Origin: UBA7672 sp965279205
GTDB taxonomy: Bacteria; Pseudomonadota; Alphaproteobacteria; Caulobacterales; Hyphomonadaceae
Length of the DNA: 64,000 nt
Direction: 5' to 3'
Assembly (NCBI GenBank): GCA_965279205.1
Contig: OZ257144.1
Coordinates: forward strand, 1,364,001-1,428,000
Numbering within the stretch: position 1 is the first letter of the stretch; each line of letters opens with the position of its first letter. The notes beneath the pieces are model-generated. The model had not been told where the DNA came from and made no database searches. It saw only the letters and a list, made by a program, of their open reading frames with translations. Positions 27,234-35,711 of this stretch are shown here, one piece after another. The position numbers and the translations under genes are program-made.

Positions 27234-28285
27234 GGCGCGGGCCGCACGGGCGGGCCGAAGGCGCGGTCAAAGAATTCGTAGACCAGCTTGCCGTCTTCGG
27301 GCGCAGCCGTCTCGACGAACTTCTCCTGCCGGAAGTGGCGGGCGTCGCAATTCTCTCGGCCGAGGATCGCGAACTTCGAGCGAGCCGTGCAGAAGACGGT
27401 CTCGGCGCCAGTGAGCGAGCGCTTGCCCTGCGGCAGCGTCATTTCTGCAAACACATAGTGCGGTGCTGCGATCAGGCTCTCGTCGACAGTGCGGACGCAC
27501 AAGCCAGCGTCGAGCGTCCACCAGCCGCGCGACTCCCATCCGTCCGGCCGGCGGCGCGCTATCGCGGTGAGGATGCGGTTGTCCGTGCGGTTGCACAGCA
27601 TCATGCCGACTTCGAGAGCGCGGTTGAGCGCGAACTCCTCGAGCATGTCGATAAGTTCGGGGAAAGGCTTCGTTACTGGTTCCTTGTGCTCGACCAGGAA
27701 GGCTGTGATCGCGGCGCGGGACTCGCGGCCCAGATAGCCGTCGACCACATCGGCGGTGATGCCGGCGTCGTCGAGCAGGCGCTGAATACCGGCGTTCTCG
27801 GCGGATTGTTGCTGCTTGTTGTAGAGGTCGGTCTCGTTGAACGTCATCGAGCCGCCGCTGGCGCTGTCGATGCGCACGGCCTGGAAGCCGCGCTGCTCAA
27901 GGCCCATGGAAGCGCAGGAGGACGGATTCTCGACGGCGAAGGAGCCGTTGGTGTCGACGCACAGCGGAATGTCGCCATTCCACACGCGCTGTCCGCCGCG
28001 GTGGGCCTTGGACGAGCGGGCGAAGACAAAGTGGATGCCGGGCTTCAGCGGCGCGGGCAGGGCGACGCGGCACTCGCCGGGACGGATCCGTGTCCAGCCT
28101 TCGACAATGACCGTTTCGCCTTCAGGACGGCCAGTGGCTGCTTCGAGCACAAAGCTGGTCTGGTTGCAGAGCCGCCAGCCGCTCTGACCGCTCTGGGCCG
28201 AGGAAGGAATTGCAAGCGCCAGCAGAAGCGCCGCGACAGGCGCGAGCTTGGCCAAGCCTCTAGCGAACCAGCGTACCCGCGCCAT
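27230..28285 (-). CDS. Secreted protein with two DUF1036 domains
   Basis: The 351-residue protein has a signal peptide to about residue 30 and two related DUF1036 modules: WRLCNQTSFVLEAATGR...GECRVALPAPL (about 36-100) and MLCNRTDNRILTAIARR...GLCVRTVDESL (about 245-300). Each has the conserved LCN(Q/R)T and Cys pattern. Between them, residues about 175-205 (GIQRLLDDAGI...DGYLGRESRAAITAFL) look like a peptidoglycan-binding repeat, so it may bind the wall in the periplasm. ATG 28285 overlaps the argB 3' end by 26 bases. Function is unknown. Confidence 0.8.
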   Translation of the reverse strand: MARVRWFARGLAKLAPVAALLLALAIPSSAQSGQSGWRLCNQTSFVLEAATGRPEGETVIVEGWTRIRPGECRVALPAPLKPGIHFVFARSSKAHRGGQRVWNGDIPLCVDTNGSFAVENPSSCASMGLEQRGFQAVRIDSASGGSMTFNETDLYNKQQQSAENAGIQRLLDDAGITADVVDGYLGRESRAAITAFLVEHKEPVTKPFPELIDMLEEFALNRALEVGMMLCNRTDNRILTAIARRRPDGWESRGWWTLDAGLCVRTVDESLIAAPHYVFAEMTLPQGKRSLTGAETVFCTARSKFAILGRENCDARHFRQEKFVETAAPEDGKLVYEFFDRAFGPPVRPAP

Positions 28286-29186
28286 GCTCGGTGAACAGCT
28301 CCATGAGAAGGGCATGCGGTTTCCGGCCATCCAGGATGACCGCCGCCTCGACTCCCTTTTCCACCGCCTGCATGGCGGTTTCAAGCTTGGGAATCATCCC
28401 CCCTTTTGCAGTTCCGTCCTCGATGAGTCCTTTTGCCTCGGCAACACTGAGCTGTTTGATCAGATTGCCCGATTTATCGAGCACTCCGGTGACATCGGTC
28501 AGGAACAGCACGCGGCTGGCCTTCAGGGCCCCGGCGACTGCTCCGGCAGCCGTATCCGCGTTGATGTTGAAGCTTTTCCCGTCAGCGCCGACGCCAACTG
28601 GCGCCACCACCGGAATGAAATCGTCGTCTGCCTGTGCGGCAAGGGCGCGCAGGACCGATGGATCGACCTTGTCGGGCTCGCCCACGAAGCCGAGGTCGAC
28701 CACCCGCTCGATGTTCGAATCAGGGTCCCGCTTGGTCCGTGTAGCCTTTACGGCCGTGATCAGGTTGGCGTCCGAGCCTGAAAGGCCCACGGCCTTGCCG
28801 CCTGCCGCGTTGATGGCGCGGACGATGGATTTGTTGATGGCGCCGGCGAGAACCATCTCGACGATCTCCATCGAGGCGGCGTCGGTTACGCGCAGGCCGT
28901 CCTCGAAGGTCGAAACGATACCCAGCTTGTCGAGCATGCGGCCGATCTGCGGTCCGCCGCCATGGACGACCACCGGGTTGATGCCCAGCAGCTTGAGGAG
29001 GACGACATCCTTGGCGAACATCGCCGACAGCTCGTCATTCTCCATGGCGTGCCCGCCGTATTTGATGACGATCGTCTTGTTGTCGTAGCGCTGGATATAG
29101 GGAAGCGCCTCCGACAGCGTGCGGGCTGTCGAGAAAGCATCGCTCGCGGCGAGGGCGTTCATGGCGGCAATCTCGGTATTCGTCAT
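28260..29186 (-). CDS. argB: Acetylglutamate kinase
   Basis: ArgB phosphorylates N-acetylglutamate, the second step of arginine synthesis. The 308-residue protein has IVIKYGGHAM near residue 40, the nucleotide and substrate motifs VVHGGGPQI, GLSGSDANL, NINADTAAGAVAGAL and LTDVTGVLDK, and KGGMIPKLETA near the end. The longer length (with about 25 residues before the kinase core) fits the hexameric, arginine-inhibited type found in alphaproteobacteria. ATG 29186 was chosen; an upstream frame extension has no kinase character. It precedes the DUF1036/HAD genes in one transcript. Confidence 0.95.
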   Translation of the reverse strand: MTNTEIAAMNALAASDAFSTARTLSEALPYIQRYDNKTIVIKYGGHAMENDELSAMFAKDVVLLKLLGINPVVVHGGGPQIGRMLDKLGIVSTFEDGLRVTDAASMEIVEMVLAGAINKSIVRAINAAGGKAVGLSGSDANLITAVKATRTKRDPDSNIERVVDLGFVGEPDKVDPSVLRALAAQADDDFIPVVAPVGVGADGKSFNINADTAAGAVAGALKASRVLFLTDVTGVLDKSGNLIKQLSVAEAKGLIEDGTAKGGMIPKLETAMQAVEKGVEAAVILDGRKPHALLMELFTEHGAGTLVR

Positions 29187-29303
29187 GGGCGGGGGTCTAC
29201 AGGGTTTCGCGCGGCGAATGAAGAGGGAGCCGGAGCGCCTTGAACCAGCCCTATTCCGGGCTGAGATTCCGGGGCTTCGGATGGTGAACGAGGGAGGACG
29301 TTG

Positions 29304-29984
29304 GTGCGCGTGGCTATCCTCTTGGCCTTGCTGGCTTGCGCCGCGCCGGCTTTGGCCCAACCGTCGAGCCGGCCCATACGAAAGACATTCCCCGAACCGG
29401 TCCTCGATCCGCGCGGCGTGACGGCCGAACAGGCGGGGCTCGATCTTGCCTGCGACCGACGGGTGCAACTACCCCGCGCCGTGCCGCAGAAGTCGGACAA
29501 GGCGATCGCAGCAACGGGCGGCCGGGCAAGGATCGAGGACAGCAAGCTCCACGTCGCCGGCCGTACTTTCGACGCACCGCCCGACAAAGACGACTGGATA
29601 GGCTATGCTTATGCCGGCCGGTACGCATCGGCGGATGTCGACATCCTCCTGCACCACGACCACGATTCCGTCGGATGGGTGATCATCGACCGTGAGGCCG
29701 GAACGCTGCAGGCGCCGCACCTGCCGATCCCTTCTCCCAACTCGCAGTTGTGGGTCACGGGCACGGACAATCGAGCACCCCATGGCGAAATCAGGGTCTA
29801 TGCGCGCGAGGCGCAGGCGTGGAAAGAGGTCGCGAAGGTTTCAGTGGAAATGGCGTGCGACCTTCGCTGGATCGACGATGCAACCATCGGCTTCCGTACA
29901 ACGACGCATGACCGCTATGCACCGCCGGGCCCTGAGCAGCTCTTCGTACTGGACGGCGGCCGTTGGGTGAGGAAGCCGTTCTAG
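29304..29984 (+). CDS. Hypothetical secreted protein
   Basis: A 226-residue protein with a signal peptide ending at AQP (about residue 18), then strand-rich sequence with no recognised domain. GTG 29304 sits six bases after GGGAGG, better spaced than the TTG at 29301. Motif-like features are DWIGYAYAGRYASADVDILLHHDHDSVGW and a C-terminal DLRWIDDATIGFRTTTHDRY; the latter has the look of a periplasmic beta-propeller-like or lipoprotein-type fold. Its TAG stop shares a CTAG with the convergent ABC permease gene. Confidence 0.65.
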   Translation: MRVAILLALLACAAPALAQPSSRPIRKTFPEPVLDPRGVTAEQAGLDLACDRRVQLPRAVPQKSDKAIAATGGRARIEDSKLHVAGRTFDAPPDKDDWIGYAYAGRYASADVDILLHHDHDSVGWVIIDREAGTLQAPHLPIPSPNSQLWVTGTDNRAPHGEIRVYAREAQAWKEVAKVSVEMACDLRWIDDATIGFRTTTHDRYAPPGPEQLFVLDGGRWVRKPF

Positions 29985-30808
29985 TTCTTGAGCCGGTAAC
30001 CTGTCTTGAACATCCAGCCCACGACGCCAAGCAGCACGGCAAGGAAGACGGCGGTAACGGCGAGGCTGACACCGACATTGTCGCCCTGGAGGTCAAAGAA
30101 CGCCCAGCGGAAGCCGGCGATCAGATGGACAACTGGGTTGAGCGCGGCGACGCCCTGCCACTGCTCGGGGAGCATGTCGATCGTGTAGAACACTCCGCCG
30201 AGCATGGTCAGTGGCGTAACGACCAGCATCGGGATGAAATTCAGCTGCTCGAAGCTCTGCGCCCAGATGCCGATGATGAAACCAAACAGGCTGAACGCAA
30301 ACGAAACCAGGGCCAGAAACAGAACCATCTCGAGCGGATGCAGGATGGTAACAGGCACGAAGAAGTAGGCGGTGGCGAGGATGACGAGTCCGAGGATCAC
30401 TGACTTGGTGGCCGCAGCGCCGACAAAAGCAATGACGATCTCGAGATAGGAAACCGGCGCCGACAGTAGTTCGTAAATCGTGCCGGTGAATTTCGGGAAG
30501 TAGATGCCGAAGCTGGCGTTGAAGATCGAGTTGGTGAAGATCGACAGCATGATGAGGCCGGGCACCAGGAAAGACCCGTATTGGAGACCTTCAACCACGG
30601 GCGGCATCCGGTTGCCGATCGCCGATCCGAACACCACAAAATAAAGCGCCGTGGTGATGACGGGCGTCGCGAGGCTTTCGCCCAGCGTGCGGAAGAACCG
30701 CACCATCTGGAAGCGATACATCGCCCAGACGCTGTAGCCGTTGAAGGCCGGCACCCGGCGAGTGGATGCCGCGGGCGAGGATTTGAGAGCGGAGGATGCG
30801 TCGGCCAT
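29981..30808 (-). CDS. ABC-2 type transporter permease (YadH-like)
   Basis: The 275-residue inner-membrane protein has six TM segments after a 30-residue N-terminus, with GLQYGSFLVPGLIMLSI and the PLTMLGGVFYTIDMLP loop that mark ABC-2/YadH exporters. It pairs with the ATPase gene 8 bases upstream on the same strand. Together they should form a half-exporter-type ABC system for a lipid, polysaccharide or drug-like substrate that is not identified. It is convergent with the gene at 29304. Confidence 0.9.
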   Translation of the reverse strand: MADASSALKSSPAASTRRVPAFNGYSVWAMYRFQMVRFFRTLGESLATPVITTALYFVVFGSAIGNRMPPVVEGLQYGSFLVPGLIMLSIFTNSIFNASFGIYFPKFTGTIYELLSAPVSYLEIVIAFVGAAATKSVILGLVILATAYFFVPVTILHPLEMVLFLALVSFAFSLFGFIIGIWAQSFEQLNFIPMLVVTPLTMLGGVFYTIDMLPEQWQGVAALNPVVHLIAGFRWAFFDLQGDNVGVSLAVTAVFLAVLLGVVGWMFKTGYRLKN

Positions 30809-30816
30809 GATCTGTC

Positions 30817-31761
30817 TCAGACTTTCTGGGCTTCGGCTTTGGGCTCGTGAACCAGGCTGACGAAGATGTCCTCAAGCGAGGACGACTTCGTGTCGAGGTC
30901 GCGGAATTGCAGGCCAAGCTCGCTCATGCGGCGGAGCAGCGTGGTAAGGCCCGTGCGCTCGGCCTGCGTGTCGAACGTGTATTCGAGCGCGTGTCCGGAG
31001 TCCTTGAGCGCGAGATCCCAGTCCTTGAGGCCGTCAGGAATGGCGGCAAGCACGTCGTTGAGATTGAAGGTCACGGTCTTCTTGCCGAGCTTCTTCATCA
31101 GCTCGGTCTTCTCTTCGACCACGATGAGCTCACCCTTGGAGATGACGCCGACACGGTCGGCCATTTCCTCGGCTTCCTCGATGTAATGGGTGGTCAGGAT
31201 GATCGTGCAGCCATTGTCGCGCAGCTTGCGGACGAGGCCCCACATGTCGCGGCGCAGTTCCACGTCGACGCCGGCGGTCGGCTCGTCGAGAAAGAGGATT
31301 TCAGGTTCGTGCGCCAGCGCCTTGGCGATGAGCACCCGGCGCTTCATGCCGCCGGAAAGCTCCATCAGCTTGGTCTTGCGCTTGTCCCAGAGCGAGAGGT
31401 CCTTCAGCACCTTCTCGATATGCGCGTCGTTCTGCGACATGCCAAAGAGTCCGCGTGAATAGCTCGTGACCGCCCACACTGTCTCGAAGATGTCGATGTG
31501 CATTTCCTGCGGGACCAGGCCGATGCGCGAACGCGCCTCGCGATAGTCCTTGCGCACGTCGAAACCGGCGGCAGTGATGTCGCCCGAGGTCGGGGTGACG
31601 ATCCCGCAGACCGCGTTGATCATCGTTGTCTTGCCCGCGCCATTGGGGCCGAGCAGGGCGAAGATCTCGCCCTTTTCGATTTCGAGATTGATGTCCTTCA
31701 GGGCGACAAGGCCGCCCTTGTAGGACTTGTTCAGCCCCTTGATGGAAAGCACTGGCGGCAT
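30817..31761 (-). CDS. ABC transporter ATP-binding protein (YadG-like)
   Basis: The 314-residue cytoplasmic ATPase has Walker A LGPNGAGKTT (about residue 36), signature LSGGMKRRV, Walker B EILFLDEPTAGVD, and the His of LTTHYIEEAE. A C-terminal extension of about 85 residues follows the cassette, as in YadG/CcmA-type export ATPases. ATG 31761 (MPPVLSIKGL) was taken; the frame upstream lacks cassette character. It is 8 bases ahead of the permease, so the two form one operon. Confidence 0.92.
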   Translation of the reverse strand: MPPVLSIKGLNKSYKGGLVALKDINLEIEKGEIFALLGPNGAGKTTMINAVCGIVTPTSGDITAAGFDVRKDYREARSRIGLVPQEMHIDIFETVWAVTSYSRGLFGMSQNDAHIEKVLKDLSLWDKRKTKLMELSGGMKRRVLIAKALAHEPEILFLDEPTAGVDVELRRDMWGLVRKLRDNGCTIILTTHYIEEAEEMADRVGVISKGELIVVEEKTELMKKLGKKTVTFNLNDVLAAIPDGLKDWDLALKDSGHALEYTFDTQAERTGLTTLLRRMSELGLQFRDLDTKSSSLEDIFVSLVHEPKAEAQKV

Positions 31762-31937
31762 TGGGTGTTGGTTCCCCGAGCTTTGCGGCTTCTTGTTATG
31801 TTCTGGCGGCCTCGGGGCGATGTGGGGCCTGGGAACGCCAGTGTCCAGTAGGACGATCGAAGATCGTCTCTCCCGACATTGCACGCGAGAAAAATTCGCC
31901 CGGTCTCCGACCTGACCGCAGCGTCAGGTACGCCAGC

Positions 31938-32453
31938 TCAGGATTTAGGCGGCAGGGAGCTGTCGATCATGGCGATGCCGCCGGTGATCCACTGGGCTTC
32001 CTTGCACGTCCCCTTGCAGGCCTTGTCCAGCTTCTCGAGTTCGGCCCGCTGGGCCATGGCGCCGTTGATGTCGCCCAGCTTGATGAGCGTAACGCCAAGC
32101 CGGCTCTTGGGGTCAGGCGCCTTCGGGCTCTTCTTCGCGGCAATCTCGAGGAACTTCTTTGCCTCTTCCCATTTGCCGAGGCTCATCTTGACGGTGCCCA
32201 TCATCAGGTTGGCTTCGGCGTGATTGCCGTTCTCGCGCAGGACCTCTTCGAAGATCGACTCTGCGGCGACGAAGTTCTTCGCCTTCATGGCGTCCATCCC
32301 GTCCTGATAGCGCTTGGCGCTGAGGGCGGTGTTGTTCTCGAGCCTCTGCTGGTCCGTCGATTGAGGCGTGAAGCCACGCGGAACCTGTGCGGTCGCGGCA
32401 CCCGAGAGGGCGATGACGGCAGCGATCAGAACCGGGATTCCGTAGGCGCGCAT
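31938..32453 (-). CDS. Periplasmic TPR-like protein
   Basis: A 171-residue secreted protein with a signal peptide to about residue 22 and tetratricopeptide-like helices (KRYQDGMDAMKAKNFVAAESIFEEVL..., NHAEANLMMGTVKMSLGKWEEAKKFL...). It probably acts as a small periplasmic scaffold. It stands between engB and the ABC pair on the same strand, with separate promoters likely. No partner can be named. Confidence 0.8.
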   Translation of the reverse strand: MRAYGIPVLIAAVIALSGAATAQVPRGFTPQSTDQQRLENNTALSAKRYQDGMDAMKAKNFVAAESIFEEVLRENGNHAEANLMMGTVKMSLGKWEEAKKFLEIAAKKSPKAPDPKSRLGVTLIKLGDINGAMAQRAELEKLDKACKGTCKEAQWITGGIAMIDSSLPPKS

Positions 32454-32501
32454 GATCTCCCCCTATGTGTCTTCTCGGGGATGATACCCGTTTTGCCGGG
32501 A

Positions 32502-33140
32502 TCAGGCGAGGCCGTTGATCTCCGCCCGAAGCTCCGGAAGTCCCACGCCTTTTTCGCTTGACGTCACGATCACGCGAGGGTGAGCGGCGGGCTGCTTCCT
32601 GAGCGTCAGCGTCGTCGCCTCGATTAGATCTGGCAGGTCCGACTTCTTGATCTTGTCGCTCTTTGTAAGGACGATCTGGTAGCCAACCGCCGCGCTGTCG
32701 AGCTGCTTCATCACGCCGAAATCGACCTCACCGAGGCCGCGCCGGCTGTCGATCAGCACGAAGACGCGCTCCAGCTTGGACCTGCTGCGCAGGTAGGACA
32801 TCGTGAACTGGCTCCATGCGTCGACCGATTTCCTGGGCGCCTCGGCGAAGCCGTAGCCAGGCAGGTCGACGAGATAGAAGCGGCCCTGGCCAAGATCGAA
32901 ATAGTTGATCTCCTGCGTGCGGCCCGGCGTGTTCGAGGCGCGCGCCAGTGTCTTGCGGTTGCACAGCGCATTGATGAGGCTGGACTTGCCGACATTGGAT
33001 CGGCCCGCGAAGGCGAACTCCGGCCGGTCCGGTGTGGGCAGGCCTTCGAGATCAACCACGCCTTTGACGAACGTCACCGTGGCGGCAAACAGCTTGCGGC
33101 CGGCCTCGATCTGGTCGTCTGTGAAAAGAGTCTCGGTCAT
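32502..33140 (-). CDS. engB: Ribosome-biogenesis GTP-binding protein EngB/YihA
   Basis: EngB is an essential GTPase that helps assemble the large ribosomal subunit. The 212-residue protein carries G1 GRSNVGKSSL, G2 NTPGRTQEIN, G3 DLPGYGFA, G4 TKSDK and G5 TSSEK motifs in order. The ATG was set at 33140 from the homologous start; a longer frame to 33206 overlaps yidC. It sits directly downstream of yidC, as in many alphaproteobacteria. Confidence 0.95.
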   Translation of the reverse strand: MTETLFTDDQIEAGRKLFAATVTFVKGVVDLEGLPTPDRPEFAFAGRSNVGKSSLINALCNRKTLARASNTPGRTQEINYFDLGQGRFYLVDLPGYGFAEAPRKSVDAWSQFTMSYLRSRSKLERVFVLIDSRRGLGEVDFGVMKQLDSAAVGYQIVLTKSDKIKKSDLPDLIEATTLTLRKQPAAHPRVIVTSSEKGVGLPELRAEINGLA

Positions 33141-33153
33141 GGGGCGGGGCCCC

Positions 33154-34947
33154 TTACTTTTTCTTGCCCAGGCGGTTGGCAATGAACTTGTCGAACTCGG
33201 TCTCAACTCCGGTACGGCGCATGATGATGTACTGCTGGATCACCGAGATGATGTTCGACCAGACATAGTAGATCACCAAGCCCGACGCGAAGCCCGCGAA
33301 CATCACCATGAAGATCAGCGGGATCCAGCGCATGATGGCGCGCTGCATCTTGTCGGTGGGCGGCGCCGACAGGCCCTGCAGCAGCACCATGGTGCCGCCG
33401 TACAGCAGCGGCCAGACGCCGATCATCAGGAGACCGCCAACCAGTGGCACGGCGCCGGGGTTCCACGGGATCAAGCCGAACAGGTTGAAGATGGTCGTCG
33501 GATCAGGCGCCGACATGTCCCTTATCCAGCCAAAGAAGGGCGTGTGGCGCATCTCGATGGTGACGGCGAGCGTATGGAACAGGGCGTAGAACACGAACAT
33601 GGTCGGGATGAGGGGCAGGCAGCCCGCAACCGGGTTGATCTTCTCGCGCTGCCAGAGCTTGGCCTGTTCCTGACGCATCCGCTGCGGATCGGCGGCGAAG
33701 CGCTCCTGGATCGATTTCATCTCCGGCTGCAGCAGCCGCATCTTCGACATCGACTTGTACATGTTGAACTGCAACGGGAAGAACACCGTCTTCACCACCA
33801 CCGTCAGCGCAAGGATGGCGAGCCCGAACGAGCCGAACCAGCTCTGGAACATCTGCAGCATGAAGAAGAACGGCTTGGTGATGAAGAACAGCCAGCTCCA
33901 GTCCACCGCATCCGTAAACGCCGGGATCTGCTGGTCGTGCTCATACTTGTCGAGCACCGACACGCGCTTGGCGCCAGCAAAGATGCGCGCGGTCTTGGTG
34001 ACGGTCTGGCCCGGCTCGATCGTGTAGGGCGTCAGCGCATAGCCGGCCTCGAATGTGGTCTGGCCGTTCTGCTTGACGGTGCTCGCGAGCATCTGGACCT
34101 CTTCGGTCTGCTCGGGAATGGTCGCCGCCATCCAGTATTTCGTGGTCAGCGCGTTCCAGCCGCCGGTAACGTGCTTGTCGACCGTCTTTCCCTGGTTGAG
34201 GTCGTTGTAGTTCATCATCTGGTTCTTTTCGGAACCATAGGTGCCAAGCGCGCCGCGATGGGCCTGCTGTTCGGAAATCGGCGTCGTTGTGTGCTCGGCA
34301 AGCAGGCGTTGGCGCACCTGGGCTGACTGGGTCAGCGTGATCGGCGCCGCCGACGTGTTGGTCAGCTTGTCGGTGACCGTGAACATGTAGTCGTTGTCGA
34401 TCGCGATCGTGCGTTCGATCTGTGCACTCGTGCTGGAATAGGCAAGCTTCAGCGGATTTTCCGGCGTCAGCGGACCGGTGTTGGTCTGTGTCCACAAGGC
34501 GCTGTCGGTCGATGAGCCTGCAACGCCGCTGCCCCATGCGACCGTGGCGTAGAAGGCCCGCTCCGTGCCCTCGGGCGAGAGCAGCTTGATCTCGCCAGCC
34601 GTACGCTTGGCTTCCTTGTCGTCGATCGTTTCGTAGAAATTCTTGAGCGCGACGTCGTCGATGCGGGCGCCCTTGAGCGAGATCGAACCGTCGATCGCCG
34701 GCGCCTGGATCGGGATGCGTTGGCCCGAACCGAGCTCGGCCGTCACGATCTCGCTACGCGGAACGATGCGATTGGCGAGCGGCGTGTCGGGTGTGGTCTG
34801 CTGTGCGGCGGCGTTGCGGGCGGCCTGCGCGCGCGCGGCCTGCTGCGCCTTTTGCTGCGGCTCCAGCACAAGCCAGTTGTAGCCCATGAAAAGAGCGAAA
34901 CACAGGACAAGCGCCAGCAGTAGGTTGCGCTGCTCTTGCTGTTCCAT
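33154..34947 (-). CDS. yidC: Membrane protein insertase YidC
   Basis: YidC inserts and folds inner-membrane proteins, alone or with SecYEG. The 597-residue protein has an N-terminal TM (LLLALVLCFALFMGYN), a long periplasmic beta-sandwich domain (about 60-340), and the conserved C-terminal five-TM insertase region with KTVFFPLQFNMYKSMSKMR, PVAGCLPLIPTMFVFYALF and LIFMVMFAGFASGLVIYY. It follows rnpA by 5 bases and precedes engB by 13. The order rpmH-rnpA-yidC-engB is the usual alphaproteobacterial arrangement. Confidence 0.97.
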   Translation of the reverse strand: MEQQEQRNLLLALVLCFALFMGYNWLVLEPQQKAQQAARAQAARNAAAQQTTPDTPLANRIVPRSEIVTAELGSGQRIPIQAPAIDGSISLKGARIDDVALKNFYETIDDKEAKRTAGEIKLLSPEGTERAFYATVAWGSGVAGSSTDSALWTQTNTGPLTPENPLKLAYSSTSAQIERTIAIDNDYMFTVTDKLTNTSAAPITLTQSAQVRQRLLAEHTTTPISEQQAHRGALGTYGSEKNQMMNYNDLNQGKTVDKHVTGGWNALTTKYWMAATIPEQTEEVQMLASTVKQNGQTTFEAGYALTPYTIEPGQTVTKTARIFAGAKRVSVLDKYEHDQQIPAFTDAVDWSWLFFITKPFFFMLQMFQSWFGSFGLAILALTVVVKTVFFPLQFNMYKSMSKMRLLQPEMKSIQERFAADPQRMRQEQAKLWQREKINPVAGCLPLIPTMFVFYALFHTLAVTIEMRHTPFFGWIRDMSAPDPTTIFNLFGLIPWNPGAVPLVGGLLMIGVWPLLYGGTMVLLQGLSAPPTDKMQRAIMRWIPLIFMVMFAGFASGLVIYYVWSNIISVIQQYIIMRRTGVETEFDKFIANRLGKKK

Positions 34948-34952
34948 GGAGA

Positions 34953-35543
34953 TCAGGCCCTGGCGGAAGAGGGATCGGCGTCCGGACGCGGCGCGCCATC
35001 GCCGGAAGAAAAGCGGCGGCGGAGGCTTACCAACGCCATTTCCATATCGTCAAGCAAACGGGTCCAGGGGGCGACCCCTGTTTCCTGCCGGGCGACAAAC
35101 ACGTAGTCGGCGCCGGCGACGCCCAGATGGGGCAGAAGGACGCGTACTGCCTCGCGCAGGCGGCGGCGGGCCCGGTTCCTAACAACTGAACCACCGACCT
35201 TCTTGGTGGCGGTGAATCCGGCTCCGGCGGTGTCGCGGGCAGGGTTGCGGCGGCGGGCCTGGACCACGAGCAGCTTGCGACGCTCCTGGTAACCCTCGGC
35301 AACATAAAGGAATTCACGGCGAACCCGCAGGCGTTCAACCGCCAGTGGAGCCGGATTGCGATCGTGGGGAAGGGCCCTGACGGGCCCGGAAGCCCTTAGG
35401 CCGACAGCTTCTTGCGGCCCTTGGCGCGACGGCGCTGAAGGATCTTCTGGCCGTTCTGGGTGGCCATGCGCGAGCGGAATCCGTGGCGCCGCTTGCGCTT
35501 CAGATTGCTCGGCTGAAAAGTCCGTTTGGTGGACACGGGTCAC
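34953..35543 (-). CDS. rnpA: Ribonuclease P protein component, frame enclosing rpmH
   Basis: RnpA is the protein subunit of RNase P, which matures tRNA 5' ends. The conserved part, from about base 35345 to the stop at 34953, has VERLRVRREFLYVAEG, FTATKKVGGSVVRNRARRRLREAVR and DYVFVARQ. In this frame there is no ATG, GTG or TTG between the rpmH stop and that region. The first canonical start is GTG 35543, seven bases upstream of the rpmH GTG, which would give 196 residues and enclose rpmH. The alternative is a CTG start at 35345 giving 130 residues, the usual length. AAGGA lies nine bases before GTG 35543. Gene identity is secure; the start is not. Confidence 0.85.
   Translation of the reverse strand: MTRVHQTDFSAEQSEAQAAPRIPLAHGHPERPEDPSAPSRQGPQEAVGLRASGPVRALPHDRNPAPLAVERLRVRREFLYVAEGYQERRKLLVVQARRRNPARDTAGAGFTATKKVGGSVVRNRARRRLREAVRVLLPHLGVAGADYVFVARQETGVAPWTRLLDDMEMALVSLRRRFSSGDGAPRPDADPSSARA
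35396..35536 (-). CDS. rpmH: 50S ribosomal protein L34
   Basis: The 46-residue basic protein (STKRTFQPSNLKRKRRHGFR..., ending in KKLSA) is L34 at its normal length. It begins at GTG 35536, preceded by AGGGG with six bases of spacing, and ends in TAA at 35396. It lies wholly inside the longest rnpA frame. L34 is a structural protein of the large subunit. Confidence 0.95.
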   Translation of the reverse strand: MSTKRTFQPSNLKRKRRHGFRSRMATQNGQKILQRRRAKGRKKLSA

Positions 35544-35711
35544 CCCTAGAGATCCTTCAGGAAGGGCGGGGAACTAACTCGTCGGGTGGGGCAAGTCAAG
35601 CAGACCTGCAGTCCCTTAATTTCCGGGTCTTCCGGCGACGGGATTGTCGCAGTTCCGCCGTACAACCATCTGAAGCGCAGCCCCTGTAGCGGATCGGGAC
35701 CTATGGGGTAA

